From positions 186,001 to 250,000 of the forward strand of contig NC_007498.2 of NCBI RefSeq assembly GCF_000012885.1: DNA of 64,000 nt, given 5' to 3'. Origin of the DNA: Syntrophotalea carbinolica DSM 2380 (GTDB taxonomy: Bacteria > Desulfobacterota > Desulfuromonadia > Desulfuromonadales > Syntrophotaleaceae). Below the pieces are notes generated by a model. That model saw only the letters and a list, made by a program, of their open reading frames with translations. It made no database searches and was not told the origin of the DNA. Of the stretch, positions 1 to 7,584 are shown piece after piece; positions within the stretch are counted from its first letter, which is position 1; each line of letters starts with the position of its first letter. Position numbers and translations under genes: made by a program.

Positions 1-1
1 G

Positions 2-649
2 GACAGTCTGTCCCGGCAATGGCCCGCCGGCGGCGCCATGGTCGAGACCGTCGTACTCGGCTCGGTGGTGATATTCGAGTTGATCGGTCCCCTGGCCGTG
101 CGTCACGGCCTGGTGCGGGCCGGCGAGGTGCCGATTCTGTCGTTGCTGGAAAAACGCGCGCCGGAAGGCGCCTTCGAGGGGTTGCATCATGTGGTGCAGC
201 ACTTCCGCTCGTCCCTCGGTATCCCCGCCGGACACCGTCTCAAGGACCCCGGCGATATTCTGGTGCGACACGTGATGCGCCGCAATGTCGAAACCCTGTG
301 CGAAAACACCCCCTTCAACGAATTGCTGCGCCTTATCGCCCACAGCCGCTACGATCGTTTTCCGGTGGTGGACCAGGAAGACCGCTTCGTCGGCATGGTC
401 GATTACTCGGAAATCCGCAGCCTGTTGTTCGAACCCTCCCTGGCGCAGTTGATCGTGGCCAGCGATCTGGTGCATACCGCCCGGGCGCAACTGCATCCCG
501 ACCAGTCCTTGCGCGAAGCCCTGGAGGAGGTGCAGCAGCATCCCGATATCAGCTACTTCCCCGTAGTCGATCCGGAGCGCGGTTCCTGCCTGCTCGGTAT
601 TCTGAGTCAGAACGACTTGCTGGCCGCGTTTCGTAAACAAGGCAAATAG
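2..649 (+). CDS. Cation/proton antiporter with C-terminal CBS pair (5' truncated by window edge)
   Basis: The frame is open from base 2, so the N-terminal membrane domain lies outside the window. The visible 215 residues begin with the end of a transmembrane helix and the segment FELIGPLAVRHGLVRAGE, which resembles the end of the membrane domain of CPA2-type sodium or potassium/proton exchangers. Two CBS domains follow (about residues 90-145 and 150-210; cores RFPVVDQEDRFVGMVDYSEI and YFPVVDPERGSCLLGILSQN). CBS pairs bind adenine nucleotides and gate transport in related proteins. The family call rests on the short membrane tail; a ClC-type channel or another CBS-gated transporter is possible. 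A second antiporter lies at 38570. Confidence 0.6.
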   Translation, partial: DSLSRQWPAGGAMVETVVLGSVVIFELIGPLAVRHGLVRAGEVPILSLLEKRAPEGAFEGLHHVVQHFRSSLGIPAGHRLKDPGDILVRHVMRRNVETLCENTPFNELLRLIAHSRYDRFPVVDQEDRFVGMVDYSEIRSLLFEPSLAQLIVASDLVHTARAQLHPDQSLREALEEVQQHPDISYFPVVDPERGSCLLGILSQNDLLAAFRKQGK

Positions 650-726
650 TCTCTCCATCCCTTCTCCCGGAGCGAAGCTCTGCGCATGTCTTTCCTTTCG
701 TTTCCCCCGGAGACGGAAAAATCCGA

Positions 727-761
727 TTGACATAAAAATATCACTATGACATGATCGTGTC
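727..761 (+). promoter_or_regulatory. Promoter with overlapping operator-like palindrome
   Basis: A consensus -35 TTGACA (727-732) is followed after 17 bases by a -10-like CATGAT (750-755). The near-palindrome GACATGATCGTGTC (748-761) covers the -10 box, as a repressor site would. Related sequences occur at 927-940, 3432-3445 (minus strand) and 3717-3730, all around the XRE regulator gene. The promoter would give a leader of more than 500 bases ahead of the binding-protein gene at 1298. Confidence 0.5.
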
Positions 762-812
762 TAAGGCAGGTTGTTGGCGCCACACAATATGCCGCGACCC
801 CTTCCTCCTCCT

Positions 813-1010
813 TGCGCTTATTTCGTCCTCCGTACTACGGACCCAACGAAACCCGCACGATTCCGGTCGTAGAACGGTCAGAAGGGCCGGGCAGGGGGTA
901 TCCCCCTTGCACGACCCTTCTGGCCAGGCATTATCCTGTCGACAGCCCGGTTCTGCAGCGAGAATTCCGAACCCGGTTGCCTGACGGGTCGGGGGGCAGC
1001 CGCTGGTTGC
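813..1010 (+). ncRNA. Candidate structured leader RNA upstream of the binding-protein gene
   Basis: The 650-1297 gap has no convincing gene but contains strong RNA-like structure. A three-tier hairpin pairs TGCG 813-816 with CGCA 854-857, TTTCGT 821-826 with ACGAAA 846-851, and TCCGTA 829-834 with TACGGA 836-841. Next come CAGAAGGG 879-886 with CCCTTCTG 915-922, enclosing AGGGGG 893-898 with CCCCCT 902-907. An alternative pairing, CGACCC 912-917 with GGGTCG 986-991, would break the second hairpin. The block ATCCTGTCGACA followed by GCCCGGTT (933-949) recurs before the methyltransferase gene. It could be a riboswitch-like leader, but no known class was recognised. The first hairpin recurs at 3530 and 3604. 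Confidence 0.4.
927..940 (+). promoter_or_regulatory. Operator-like site, second copy
   Basis: GGCATTATCCTGTC matches 11 of 14 bases of GACACGATCCTGTC at 3717. Both are followed directly by GACA, zero or one base, then GCCCGGTT. It may be a binding site of the XRE regulator or part of the leader RNA. Confidence 0.3.
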
Positions 1011-1297
1011 GTTTATTTCCCTCCCCTCAATGGTAGCGGAGAGCAGAACCATGTTGGCCGATGTGGGCCAAGGCCGGTTCTTTGTCCGATAGGATGGAAT
1101 TTCAATACCCCGTAGAACTGGCAGGGATGTTTTTCGTCAATGTCGCCGTTAATACCCCTTCTCGGGCTATGACAGCCCAAATTTCCCCACCATAACTTGA
1201 AAAACCGCATGGCCTGGCGTGTCCACCGGGTGACTTGCCGATACGACAAGATCGGCCAGGTCATGGCCAGGGAGGCTGGTCGTCCTTGGCGGTTTTG

Positions 1298-2335
1298 ATG
1301 AGAAAAAGCATGCTGCGATTTTTTTGCCTGATAGTGGCTTTGCTGCTGACGGTATCCGGGGCGCAAGGGCGCACGATTACCGATATGGCCGGCCGGCAGG
1401 TGCAGGTGCCCGATCATATCCATCGGGTGCTCGGTGCGGTGTCGCCGGTAACCTGGATGATCTATGCCCTCGATCCGAGGCTGTTGGCAGGGATCAACTC
1501 GGCTTTGTCCCATGAAGATTGGGACTATCTGGACCCTTATGTGAAGGCTTTGCCGGTGATGGGCGGGTTTGGCGGGACGCGGGGGGTTAACCGGGAGACG
1601 CTGCTGGCTTTGCGGCCTGACGTGGTGATTTTCTGGGGGTGGAACCGGGCGGCGGTGAATCGACGTTTGGCGCAACAGTTGGAGGGATGGGGTGTCCCGG
1701 TGGTTTTCGTGGATCTGGATCGCTTTGATCGGTATGGGGCCGCATTGCGGTTTCTGGGCGATTTGCTGGACAGAGAGGAGCGCGCCGAGCAACTGGCGGC
1801 ATATGGCGAACGGGCGCTGGCCGCCGTGTGTGCAGCGACGGCGGATATCCCTGATGACGAGCGGGCGCGAGTCTATTATGCCGAAGGGATGGACGGCCTG
1901 GAGACGGAACCGCAGGATTCCTTTCATGCCGAGTTGATTCCCCTTGCGGGCGGCAGCAATGTCCATCGGGGCACGTTGAAGCATTACCGCGGGCGCGACA
2001 AGCTCAGTCTGGAGCAGGTATTGCTCTACGATCCCGAGGTGATACTGGTACAGGAAAATGTTTTTTTCGAAGCGGTAAAAACCGACGCGCGCTGGCAAAA
2101 AGTGCAGGCGGTCCGCGACGGCAGGGTCTGGCTTGTTCCGGATATGCCTGCCAACTGGTTCGACCGGCCGCCATCGTTCATGCGGTATCTGGGCTTGCAG
2201 TGGTTGGCCCATCAACTCTATCCAAAGCGCTTTCCTTTGGATCTGAAGACGGAAACGAGGGAGTTCTACAAACGGTTTCTGGGAACAGCACCGGATGACG
2301 AGCAGCTGAAAAAAATTCTGGGTTCAGCGGGATAG
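1298..2335 (+). CDS. Periplasmic binding protein, BtuF/TroA-like (iron-complex type ABC importer)
   Basis: The 345-residue protein has a signal peptide (hydrophobic residues about 5-22) and a TroA/BtuF-type fold: an early TDMAGRQVQVPDHIHRV segment, a middle VVIFWGWN and a C-terminal lobe with LEQVLLYDPEVILVQE. Such proteins capture siderophores, corrinoids, haem or oxyanion complexes for FecCD-type permeases. It is a clear paralogue of the protein at 7585: both carry RVYYAEG, an AELI-LAGG block and NWFDRPP near the end. It has no permease beside it and may feed the importer at 8651. The ATG at 1298 is chosen because it starts the signal peptide; its ribosome site is weak. Stop codon and hairpin terminator touch. 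Confidence 0.8.
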   Translation: MRKSMLRFFCLIVALLLTVSGAQGRTITDMAGRQVQVPDHIHRVLGAVSPVTWMIYALDPRLLAGINSALSHEDWDYLDPYVKALPVMGGFGGTRGVNRETLLALRPDVVIFWGWNRAAVNRRLAQQLEGWGVPVVFVDLDRFDRYGAALRFLGDLLDREERAEQLAAYGERALAAVCAATADIPDDERARVYYAEGMDGLETEPQDSFHAELIPLAGGSNVHRGTLKHYRGRDKLSLEQVLLYDPEVILVQENVFFEAVKTDARWQKVQAVRDGRVWLVPDMPANWFDRPPSFMRYLGLQWLAHQLYPKRFPLDLKTETREFYKRFLGTAPDDEQLKKILGSAG

Positions 2336-2359
2336 CCGAGGCGGTTTGTCCGCCTCGGC
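2335..2359. terminator. Bidirectional hairpin terminator
   Basis: A perfect 10-bp stem (GCCGAGGCGG / CCGCCTCGGC) with a TTTGT loop lies between convergent genes ending at 2335 and 2367. No long T-run follows, so efficiency is uncertain. Confidence 0.6.
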
Positions 2360-2366
2360 ATGCACA

Positions 2367-3416
2367 TTATGCGATTTTACCGGTTTGCCGGTTGTCGTAG
2401 CCCGGCAGTCCGGCAAGCTGCTTCTGGTAGGCAGCGGACTGGATGACTTCGACCATGGCGCGAAGGCGGGGATCGTTCTGCGCTGATTTGAGGAAGCAGA
2501 GATCGTAAGGCTCTTTGCGCACGGAAAGGAAATCGATACCTTCTTCCTCGCAGACTAGGCGTACCGAAACGCCGGCCTGGGCAAAGCCATTGCGAATCGC
2601 CTGGGCCACGCCGCGATGGTCGCGGGCGAGGAACTGGGGAACCAGCAATCCCTGGGATAATTCATCGAGTACCTGGCGTGCGCCGGAACCCGGCTCCCGT
2701 CCGACCCAGCTGAGATTGGCCTTCATGAGATCTTCGACGCTTTGTCCCGCCAGGCCGGGGGCGAGGGCCAGACCCTCCTCCCAGTTGGCGACGCGGACCA
2801 GGCAGAAATCCTCGCCCAGGATTTTTGCGGCTTCCTTGCGGTTTTCTTCCGGCTTGGAGGCATGGGCCAGATGCAGACCCGCCGCATGAATCAGGCCGTC
2901 GGCCAGCATTTGTACGGCAGTCCGGCTGGAACGCGGGATGACCAGCATGCGGAAAGGGGTCTGCCGGGCATATTCGCTGGCCAGCAGCCCGACCGCCGGA
3001 TCGCAGCAGGCCACCACCAGGGTGCGCACCGGGTCGGCAAAGGGATGATCGTGCCATTGCCCGTCGCGCCATACCCCGTCATGGGGCAGGGTGCCCAGAG
3101 GGCTGGCTTCCACCGGATAGATGAGGTGGCGTGTGCCGACCATGGCACGCCAGTAGCGGCAGGGCTCCATGTCGGGGGGCCAGGCCCACTCGGTGGTTTC
3201 CTGTCCACTGAGGGTAAAGATGTCCTCGACCCGGCAGTTAAAGGCCGCGGCAAGGGCCAGTGCAGCGGCGGTTGAGGGAATCAGCCGGCCCGATTCGATG
3301 GCGCTGATGCCGGTACGGGACAGGCCGGCCCGATCGGCCAGTTCCTGCTGTGACCAGCTGCGTTCTTCGCGTGATTTACGCACAGTATTATGGAGAACTA
3401 AATTTTCTTTTGACAT
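2367..3416 (-). CDS. XRE-type HTH regulator fused to a periplasmic-binding-protein-like sensor domain
   Basis: The 349-residue protein has an XRE helix-turn-helix (about residues 10-62; SWSQQELADRAGLSRTGISA is typical) followed by a PBP-like domain (about 85-335) of the kind also found fused to MoeA or to ModE/LysR-type DNA-binding domains in molybdenum metabolism. That link is family knowledge; the ligand here is unknown. The HTH suggests a repressor or dual regulator. The gene is divergent from the 3792 methyltransferase and convergent with the 1298 binding protein. The ATG lies only a few bases below a good -10 box with no ribosome site, so the mRNA may be leaderless. An operator-like sequence sits in its own promoter spacer, suggesting autoregulation. 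Confidence 0.82.
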   Translation of the reverse strand: MSKENLVLHNTVRKSREERSWSQQELADRAGLSRTGISAIESGRLIPSTAAALALAAAFNCRVEDIFTLSGQETTEWAWPPDMEPCRYWRAMVGTRHLIYPVEASPLGTLPHDGVWRDGQWHDHPFADPVRTLVVACCDPAVGLLASEYARQTPFRMLVIPRSSRTAVQMLADGLIHAAGLHLAHASKPEENRKEAAKILGEDFCLVRVANWEEGLALAPGLAGQSVEDLMKANLSWVGREPGSGARQVLDELSQGLLVPQFLARDHRGVAQAIRNGFAQAGVSVRLVCEEEGIDFLSVRKEPYDLCFLKSAQNDPRLRAMVEVIQSAAYQKQLAGLPGYDNRQTGKIA

Positions 3417-3424
3417 GATAATGT

Positions 3425-3453
3425 ATTATGTGGCAGCATCGTGTCCATGTAAA
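3425..3453 (-). promoter_or_regulatory. Promoter of the XRE-PBP regulator with internal operator
   Basis: Reading on the minus strand, TTTACA (3453-3448) and CATAAT (3430-3425) are separated by exactly 17 bases. The spacer holds GACACGATGCTGCC (3445-3432), matching 12 of 14 bases of the site at 3717-3730. The expected transcription start (near 3418) is almost at the ATG (3416). Confidence 0.6.
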
Positions 3454-3529
3454 GGGGTTAGCCGTATTTTATTCGATACAGCAAAATAACCCAACAACCC
3501 GCTTAAAGCAACCTGGACCATTTCTTTTC

Positions 3530-3652
3530 TGCGCTCATTTCGTCCTCCATCGCCGATGGACTCAACGAAACCCGCATGATTCCGGGCTTCAGTAACCGAA
3601 TCGTGCGCCTATTTCGTCTTTTTCCGACGCTGGATTCAACGAAAGCCGCCCG
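3530..3652 (+). ncRNA. Two further copies of the TTTCGT/ACGAAA hairpin
   Basis: Copy 2 pairs TGCG 3530-3533 with CGCA 3573-3576, TTTCGT 3538-3543 with ACGAAA 3565-3570, and TCCATC 3546-3551 with GATGGA 3555-3560. Copy 3 pairs TTTCGT 3612-3617 with ACGAAA 3639-3644, with a weaker inner stem. Between copies 1 (829-841) and 2 the inner stem changes from TCCGTA/TACGGA to TCCATC/GATGGA, so three pairs change together. That supports a folded RNA, though palindromic DNA repeats could also give it. No gene is seen between 3417 and 3791. Confidence 0.45.
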
Positions 3653-3714
3653 TTTTCTTTCTGCAAGCCGAGATTTCGCATATTGTCCGTTCCCTGTGCC
3701 TGTTGCGGGAAGTG

Positions 3715-3740
3715 TTGACACGATCCTGTCGACATGCCCG
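3715..3740 (+). promoter_or_regulatory. -35-like box with operator-like palindrome before the methyltransferase gene
   Basis: TTGACA (3715-3720) overlaps GACACGATCCTGTC (3717-3730), a near-palindrome shared with 748-761. The following GACATGCCCGGTT is also found at 941-949 with one base fewer. No clear -10 box lies at the right distance, so an activator may be needed or this may be RNA. Confidence 0.4.
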
Positions 3741-3791
3741 GTTGACCACTGGCACCAGGGAGCAACGCGGGCCTTTTTTTACCGGAGAACT

Positions 3792-4601
3792 ATGGATATT
3801 CGAACGATTGACTGGAATGGGGTGTGGAAAAAGCAACAGTCAGGAATCCGCGATGAAGGAAGGGATCGAGCCTACTGGGATAATCGCGCTCCGCTGTTCG
3901 CCGAGGCGGTGGAGGGTGGCCCGTATGTGGAGCGGTTTCTGGAATTGATGGATCCCGAGCCGCACTGGCGCGTGCTGGATGTGGGCTGTGCATCCGGCAC
4001 CCTGGCTGTGCCTCTGTCTTCCCGTGTTCGCCAGGTAACGGCGCTGGACATTTCACCGGTCATGCTGGATTGCCTGCAGGCTCGCTGTCGGCAGCGGCAG
4101 ATAGATAATGTTCATCCGGTTCAGGCCTCCTGGGCGGACGACTGGCATCGCCTCGGCCTCGAACCGCATGAGGTGGTGGTGGCTTCACGTTCCTTGATCG
4201 TCCCCGATCTTCGGCAGGCCGTCGATAAACTCAACCGTTTTGCCCGGCGGCGGGTATGTATTTCGACGCCTGTCGGATGTGGGCCCCTGGATCCCGCCAT
4301 GTTCCGGGCCATCGGTCGCCCCAGCAACTGCGGGCCGGACTACATCTATGTTTACAACCTGCTTTACCAGATGGGACTGCAGGCCAATGTGCAATTTATC
4401 AGCTATCGGGAGGGCAAGACCTACCGGGATCGGCAAGCCGTGTTTGCCGCCATGCAGGATAAGGTCGGTGCCTTGCTGCCGCAGGAGGAAAAGGTGCTGC
4501 ATGAGTACGTCGAGCGCACCTTTGTCTGTCAGGATGGGCGCTGGCGGCGGCGCGTGCCGCATTCCATTACATGGGCGGTCATGTGGTGGGATATAGAGTA
4601 A
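3792..4601 (+). CDS. Class I SAM-dependent methyltransferase
   Basis: The 269-residue protein has a Rossmann methyltransferase core, with motif I VLDVGCASGTL around residue 60 and an acidic strand-2 end LDISPVM. The substrate is unknown. The start is the ATG five bases after a GGAG. It heads the row that runs through the TonB receptor to the importer, downstream of the leader hairpins, which suggests it modifies the imported compound or its cofactor. It is not closely similar to the second methyltransferase at 11140. Confidence 0.8.
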   Translation: MDIRTIDWNGVWKKQQSGIRDEGRDRAYWDNRAPLFAEAVEGGPYVERFLELMDPEPHWRVLDVGCASGTLAVPLSSRVRQVTALDISPVMLDCLQARCRQRQIDNVHPVQASWADDWHRLGLEPHEVVVASRSLIVPDLRQAVDKLNRFARRRVCISTPVGCGPLDPAMFRAIGRPSNCGPDYIYVYNLLYQMGLQANVQFISYREGKTYRDRQAVFAAMQDKVGALLPQEEKVLHEYVERTFVCQDGRWRRRVPHSITWAVMWWDIE

Positions 4602-4650
4602 GAGCAAACCATGTTCAGTGGGTGTCGACGATGAACCGAGGGAGGAAACA

Positions 4651-6678
4651 TTGATCAACTGCAGAAAGGTGAAAAAAAGGTATTCACCTGCCAGATGCTT
4701 TTGGCACGCAGTTTTGGCGGGGTGTTTGCTGGCAACATCGGCAGCGGCTGCGGATGATAGGGCCAATGGTGTTTTTGTCCTCGGCGAGGTCGAGGTGGTC
4801 GGCAATGAGGAACAGAGCGCCGCAAGTGTGTTGACCGAGCGCGTTACCGAAGAGGAACTGCGCGGCTTCAACCGGGACGATGTCGCTGAAGCCCTCGACC
4901 TGTTGCCCGGGGTGCATATGAGCAAGACCGGAGCACGGAATGAAAGTACCGTTTACGTGCGCGGCTTCGATCTTCGGCATGTGCCGTTGTATCTGGACGG
5001 GATTCCCATGTACGTGCCGTACGACGGCTATCCCGACCTGCGGCGCTTCACCACCTTCGACCTGTCGCAGATCGTGCTTTCCAAGGGTTTCGCATCGGTT
5101 CTGTATGGCCCGAATACCATGGGTGGGGCCATCAACCTGATATCCAAACGTCCGGAGAAGGCTTTTGAAGGCAATTGCGGGGCCGGCTATGCCTCGGGCG
5201 ACAGCTATCAGGCTTACCTTAATCTCGGTACCAACCAGGGTTGGTGGTATCTGCAGACCGGGGCGTCCTGGTACAACATCGACCATTTCCGGCTCTCGGA
5301 CGATTTCCGGGAGACGGCCGCCGAGGACGGCGGGCAGCGGGAGAACTCCTACCAGCGGGATCGGAAGATCAATATCAAACTCGGTCTGACGCCCCACGGC
5401 GATGACGAATATGCCTTCAGCTACATTTACCAGCATGGCGTCAAAGGCACGCCTCCCTATACCGGCAGTGACTCGTCGACCAGGGTCCGCTATTGGCGCT
5501 GGCCCTACTGGGAGAAGGAAAGCTATTATTTCAACTCCCGCACCGCACTGGGCGAGGCGTCCTATGTAAAAACGCGACTTTACTACGATCGCTACATGAA
5601 CTCCCTGTTCAGTTACGATGATGCGGAATACGACACCATTACCAGACCTTACGCCTTTCGCAGCAATTACGACGATCACACCTACGGCGGGTCGCTGGAG
5701 GTCGGTACCGACCTGCTGCCGCGCAACCGGCTGAAGCTGGCCTTTCACTACAAGCGCGACGTTCATAAGGAACATAACTGGCCCGATCCCTATCAGCGTT
5801 TCGAGGACGAGATCTATTCCGTCGGAGCCGAGGATACCGTCACTCTGACCGATCGCCTGCAGATGGTGGTCGGCCTGAGCTACGATGCCATCAAGACCCT
5901 CGATGCCCAGGATCTGATCAGCGGCGAACCGGTCGATTTTCCCAAGGATGAAAGCGATGCCTGGAATCCCCAGATCGGTCTGTTTTACGAACTGAGCGAT
6001 ACCGCGACCCTGTATGCCACGGTTGCCCACAAAACCCGCCTGGCGACCATCAAGGACAAATATTCCTATCGGCTGGGCACGGCCATTCCCAACCCCGACC
6101 TGAAGCCGGAAAAGGCTATCAATTACCAGATCGGCTACCGGGATCGGCTGTGGGATCGGTTTTCCCTCAGTGCGGCGCTGTTTTACAGCGATATCGAGGA
6201 TTTTATTCTGCAGGCCACGGTTCAGGATCCCGACGACCCGACGGCAACCACCAAACAGAACCAGAATGTCGGCAAGGTGGAGCAGTACGGGCTGGAACTT
6301 GGGCTCAGCGGCGATCTGACTGAGACCGTGGAGGCGGGGATCAACTATACCCTCATGGAGCGGAACAATCGCAGCAGCGGCGATAAATTGACCAATACCC
6401 CCAATCACAAGCTGTTCACCTATGTCCGCTATCGTCCCCTGTCGTGGCTGAGCCTGCAGGCGGATCTGGATTACTCTTCCAACTCCTACAGTTCATCGGA
6501 CGGAGTACGGATTGCCGGCGAGTTCGTCGTGGTCAACACCAAGGCCGTATTCGAACCGCTGCCGGGCCTGACCGTCGAGGCCGGCATCAACAATCTGTTC
6601 GATACCAACTATGCCTACGATGAAGGTTTCCCGGAGGCCGGGATCAATTATTTCGGCAATGTGGCCTATCGTTTTTAG
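4651..6678 (+). CDS. TonB-dependent outer-membrane receptor
   Basis: The 675-residue protein has a signal peptide (AVLAGCLLATSAAAADD), an N-terminal plug (about 40-165; VYVRGFDLRHVPLYLDGIPM, then MGGAINLISKRP) and a C-terminal beta-barrel ending GNVAYRF with a terminal aromatic residue. Such receptors import metal chelates, corrinoids or haem using TonB energy. The TTG at 4651 is preferred because GAGGGAGGA precedes it by about four bases and the signal peptide then has a normal length; a GTG at 4618 is the alternative. It lies in the FmdE/ABC locus, so it probably brings in the same ligand as the importer at 7585-10547. Confidence 0.88.
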   Translation: MINCRKVKKRYSPARCFWHAVLAGCLLATSAAAADDRANGVFVLGEVEVVGNEEQSAASVLTERVTEEELRGFNRDDVAEALDLLPGVHMSKTGARNESTVYVRGFDLRHVPLYLDGIPMYVPYDGYPDLRRFTTFDLSQIVLSKGFASVLYGPNTMGGAINLISKRPEKAFEGNCGAGYASGDSYQAYLNLGTNQGWWYLQTGASWYNIDHFRLSDDFRETAAEDGGQRENSYQRDRKINIKLGLTPHGDDEYAFSYIYQHGVKGTPPYTGSDSSTRVRYWRWPYWEKESYYFNSRTALGEASYVKTRLYYDRYMNSLFSYDDAEYDTITRPYAFRSNYDDHTYGGSLEVGTDLLPRNRLKLAFHYKRDVHKEHNWPDPYQRFEDEIYSVGAEDTVTLTDRLQMVVGLSYDAIKTLDAQDLISGEPVDFPKDESDAWNPQIGLFYELSDTATLYATVAHKTRLATIKDKYSYRLGTAIPNPDLKPEKAINYQIGYRDRLWDRFSLSAALFYSDIEDFILQATVQDPDDPTATTKQNQNVGKVEQYGLELGLSGDLTETVEAGINYTLMERNNRSSGDKLTNTPNHKLFTYVRYRPLSWLSLQADLDYSSNSYSSSDGVRIAGEFVVVNTKAVFEPLPGLTVEAGINNLFDTNYAYDEGFPEAGINYFGNVAYRF

Positions 6679-6838
6679 GTTCTTGAGACCGCCGCTTGCA
6701 GCATGGGTATGTCATGAAAAACCGGGCCGGATCGTTTTTCCCGGCTCGTCAGGCAAGGAAAGCGTTGCCGAAGGAAGAGCGTCTATCGGTCGGGGCATTG
6801 CTGACCGGCTGTTTTTAAACGATTGAGGAGGGATTGTG

Positions 6839-7552
6839 ATGAAAACTGTCTTTACGTCCTTGGTTCTGTGTCTGTGCGCGGTGTGGCTGCCGGCCGCTCA
6901 TGCCGGGGAGTGCCAGAAGTGTCATGCCTCTTTCGGCACCGGCTATATGCAGCCGAAAGTTCCCGCGGTGCGCGTGCAAGCCGCCGGGCGGACCGACGTT
7001 ATAACCCTGGCGGGTCTTTATGGGGAACACGGTCATCCCTGCGTCGGTACCGGCATCGCTTTTCGCGCCATTCAGATCGGCATGCGTACCCTTTACGGCG
7101 ACACGGTGCCGCAACGGGATGATTTGCTGGTTTTTTCGCAGATGCCGGGTCCCGGAGTTCTGGATGCCGTCGACCGCATCATGCAGGGGCCCGAGCCCAG
7201 TGCAAAAACGGTGGCGCCGGCGGGTATGCGCCTGGCCCGGGAAAACTTCGTCTTTACCCTGATGAGCAAAGCGAGCGGAGAAAGGGTCATCGTGAAGTTC
7301 AAGCCGGAAGTTTTGTCCGAAGATTTTTTTCCGCTGAAAGCCCGCATGAAAAAGCAGGGCCTGAGTCCGGAACAATGGCAGGTCCTGCACGGTTATATCC
7401 GGCAGGCGGTGACGGCGGTGATCCGGGAACCGGATGCCCGGTTGTTTGATGTCACGCGGGTGGCCTCTCAGGTTCTGTGGGGTATGGATGCTCCGGCGGC
7501 CGGCGACAGGCTCGCCTCGATGTCGGCCGACAGCGGAGCGCCAAAGCATTGA
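6839..7552 (+). CDS. Secreted FmdE-domain protein with a CxxCH motif
   Basis: The 237-residue protein has a signal peptide likely cut after AAHA, followed at once by ECQKCHASF, a c-type haem attachment motif (a metal site is the alternative). An FmdE-like domain follows (about 55-150), with the hallmark HGHPCVGTGIAFRAIQIGMR. FmdE was named after a subunit linked to the molybdenum/tungsten enzyme formylmethanofuran dehydrogenase, but most bacterial members are uncharacterised. The ATG is preferred over the overlapping GTG at 6836; GAGGAGGG precedes both. Lying between the receptor and binding-protein genes, it may receive the ligand in the periplasm. An exported, possibly haem-bearing FmdE is unusual. 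Confidence 0.75.
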   Translation: MKTVFTSLVLCLCAVWLPAAHAGECQKCHASFGTGYMQPKVPAVRVQAAGRTDVITLAGLYGEHGHPCVGTGIAFRAIQIGMRTLYGDTVPQRDDLLVFSQMPGPGVLDAVDRIMQGPEPSAKTVAPAGMRLARENFVFTLMSKASGERVIVKFKPEVLSEDFFPLKARMKKQGLSPEQWQVLHGYIRQAVTAVIREPDARLFDVTRVASQVLWGMDAPAAGDRLASMSADSGAPKH

Positions 7553-7584
7553 GAGCCGGAGCATAGAGAGCTGGAGAAACGGTC

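Noticed and set aside
19-636. 205-codon frame overlapping the antiporter tail
   Set aside because: It is arginine-rich out-of-frame reading of the CBS-domain gene, which has clear homology features in its own frame.
1020-1060. ATGGTAGCGG string resembling part of the c-di-GMP-I (GEMM) riboswitch
   Set aside because: The conserved upstream GCAAA and GACGCAAAGC elements of that class are missing, so the match is only local.
1013-2215. Long minus-strand frame opposite the first binding-protein gene
   Set aside because: High-GC antisense shadow; composition is histidine/arginine/proline-rich without domain motifs. The plus-strand frame has a signal peptide and family motifs.
4684-6408. 574-codon minus-strand frame inside the TonB receptor
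   Set aside because: Antisense shadow of a high-GC gene; rich in V, G, I and Q and without recognised motifs. The same holds for the frame at 14454-16157 in the second receptor.
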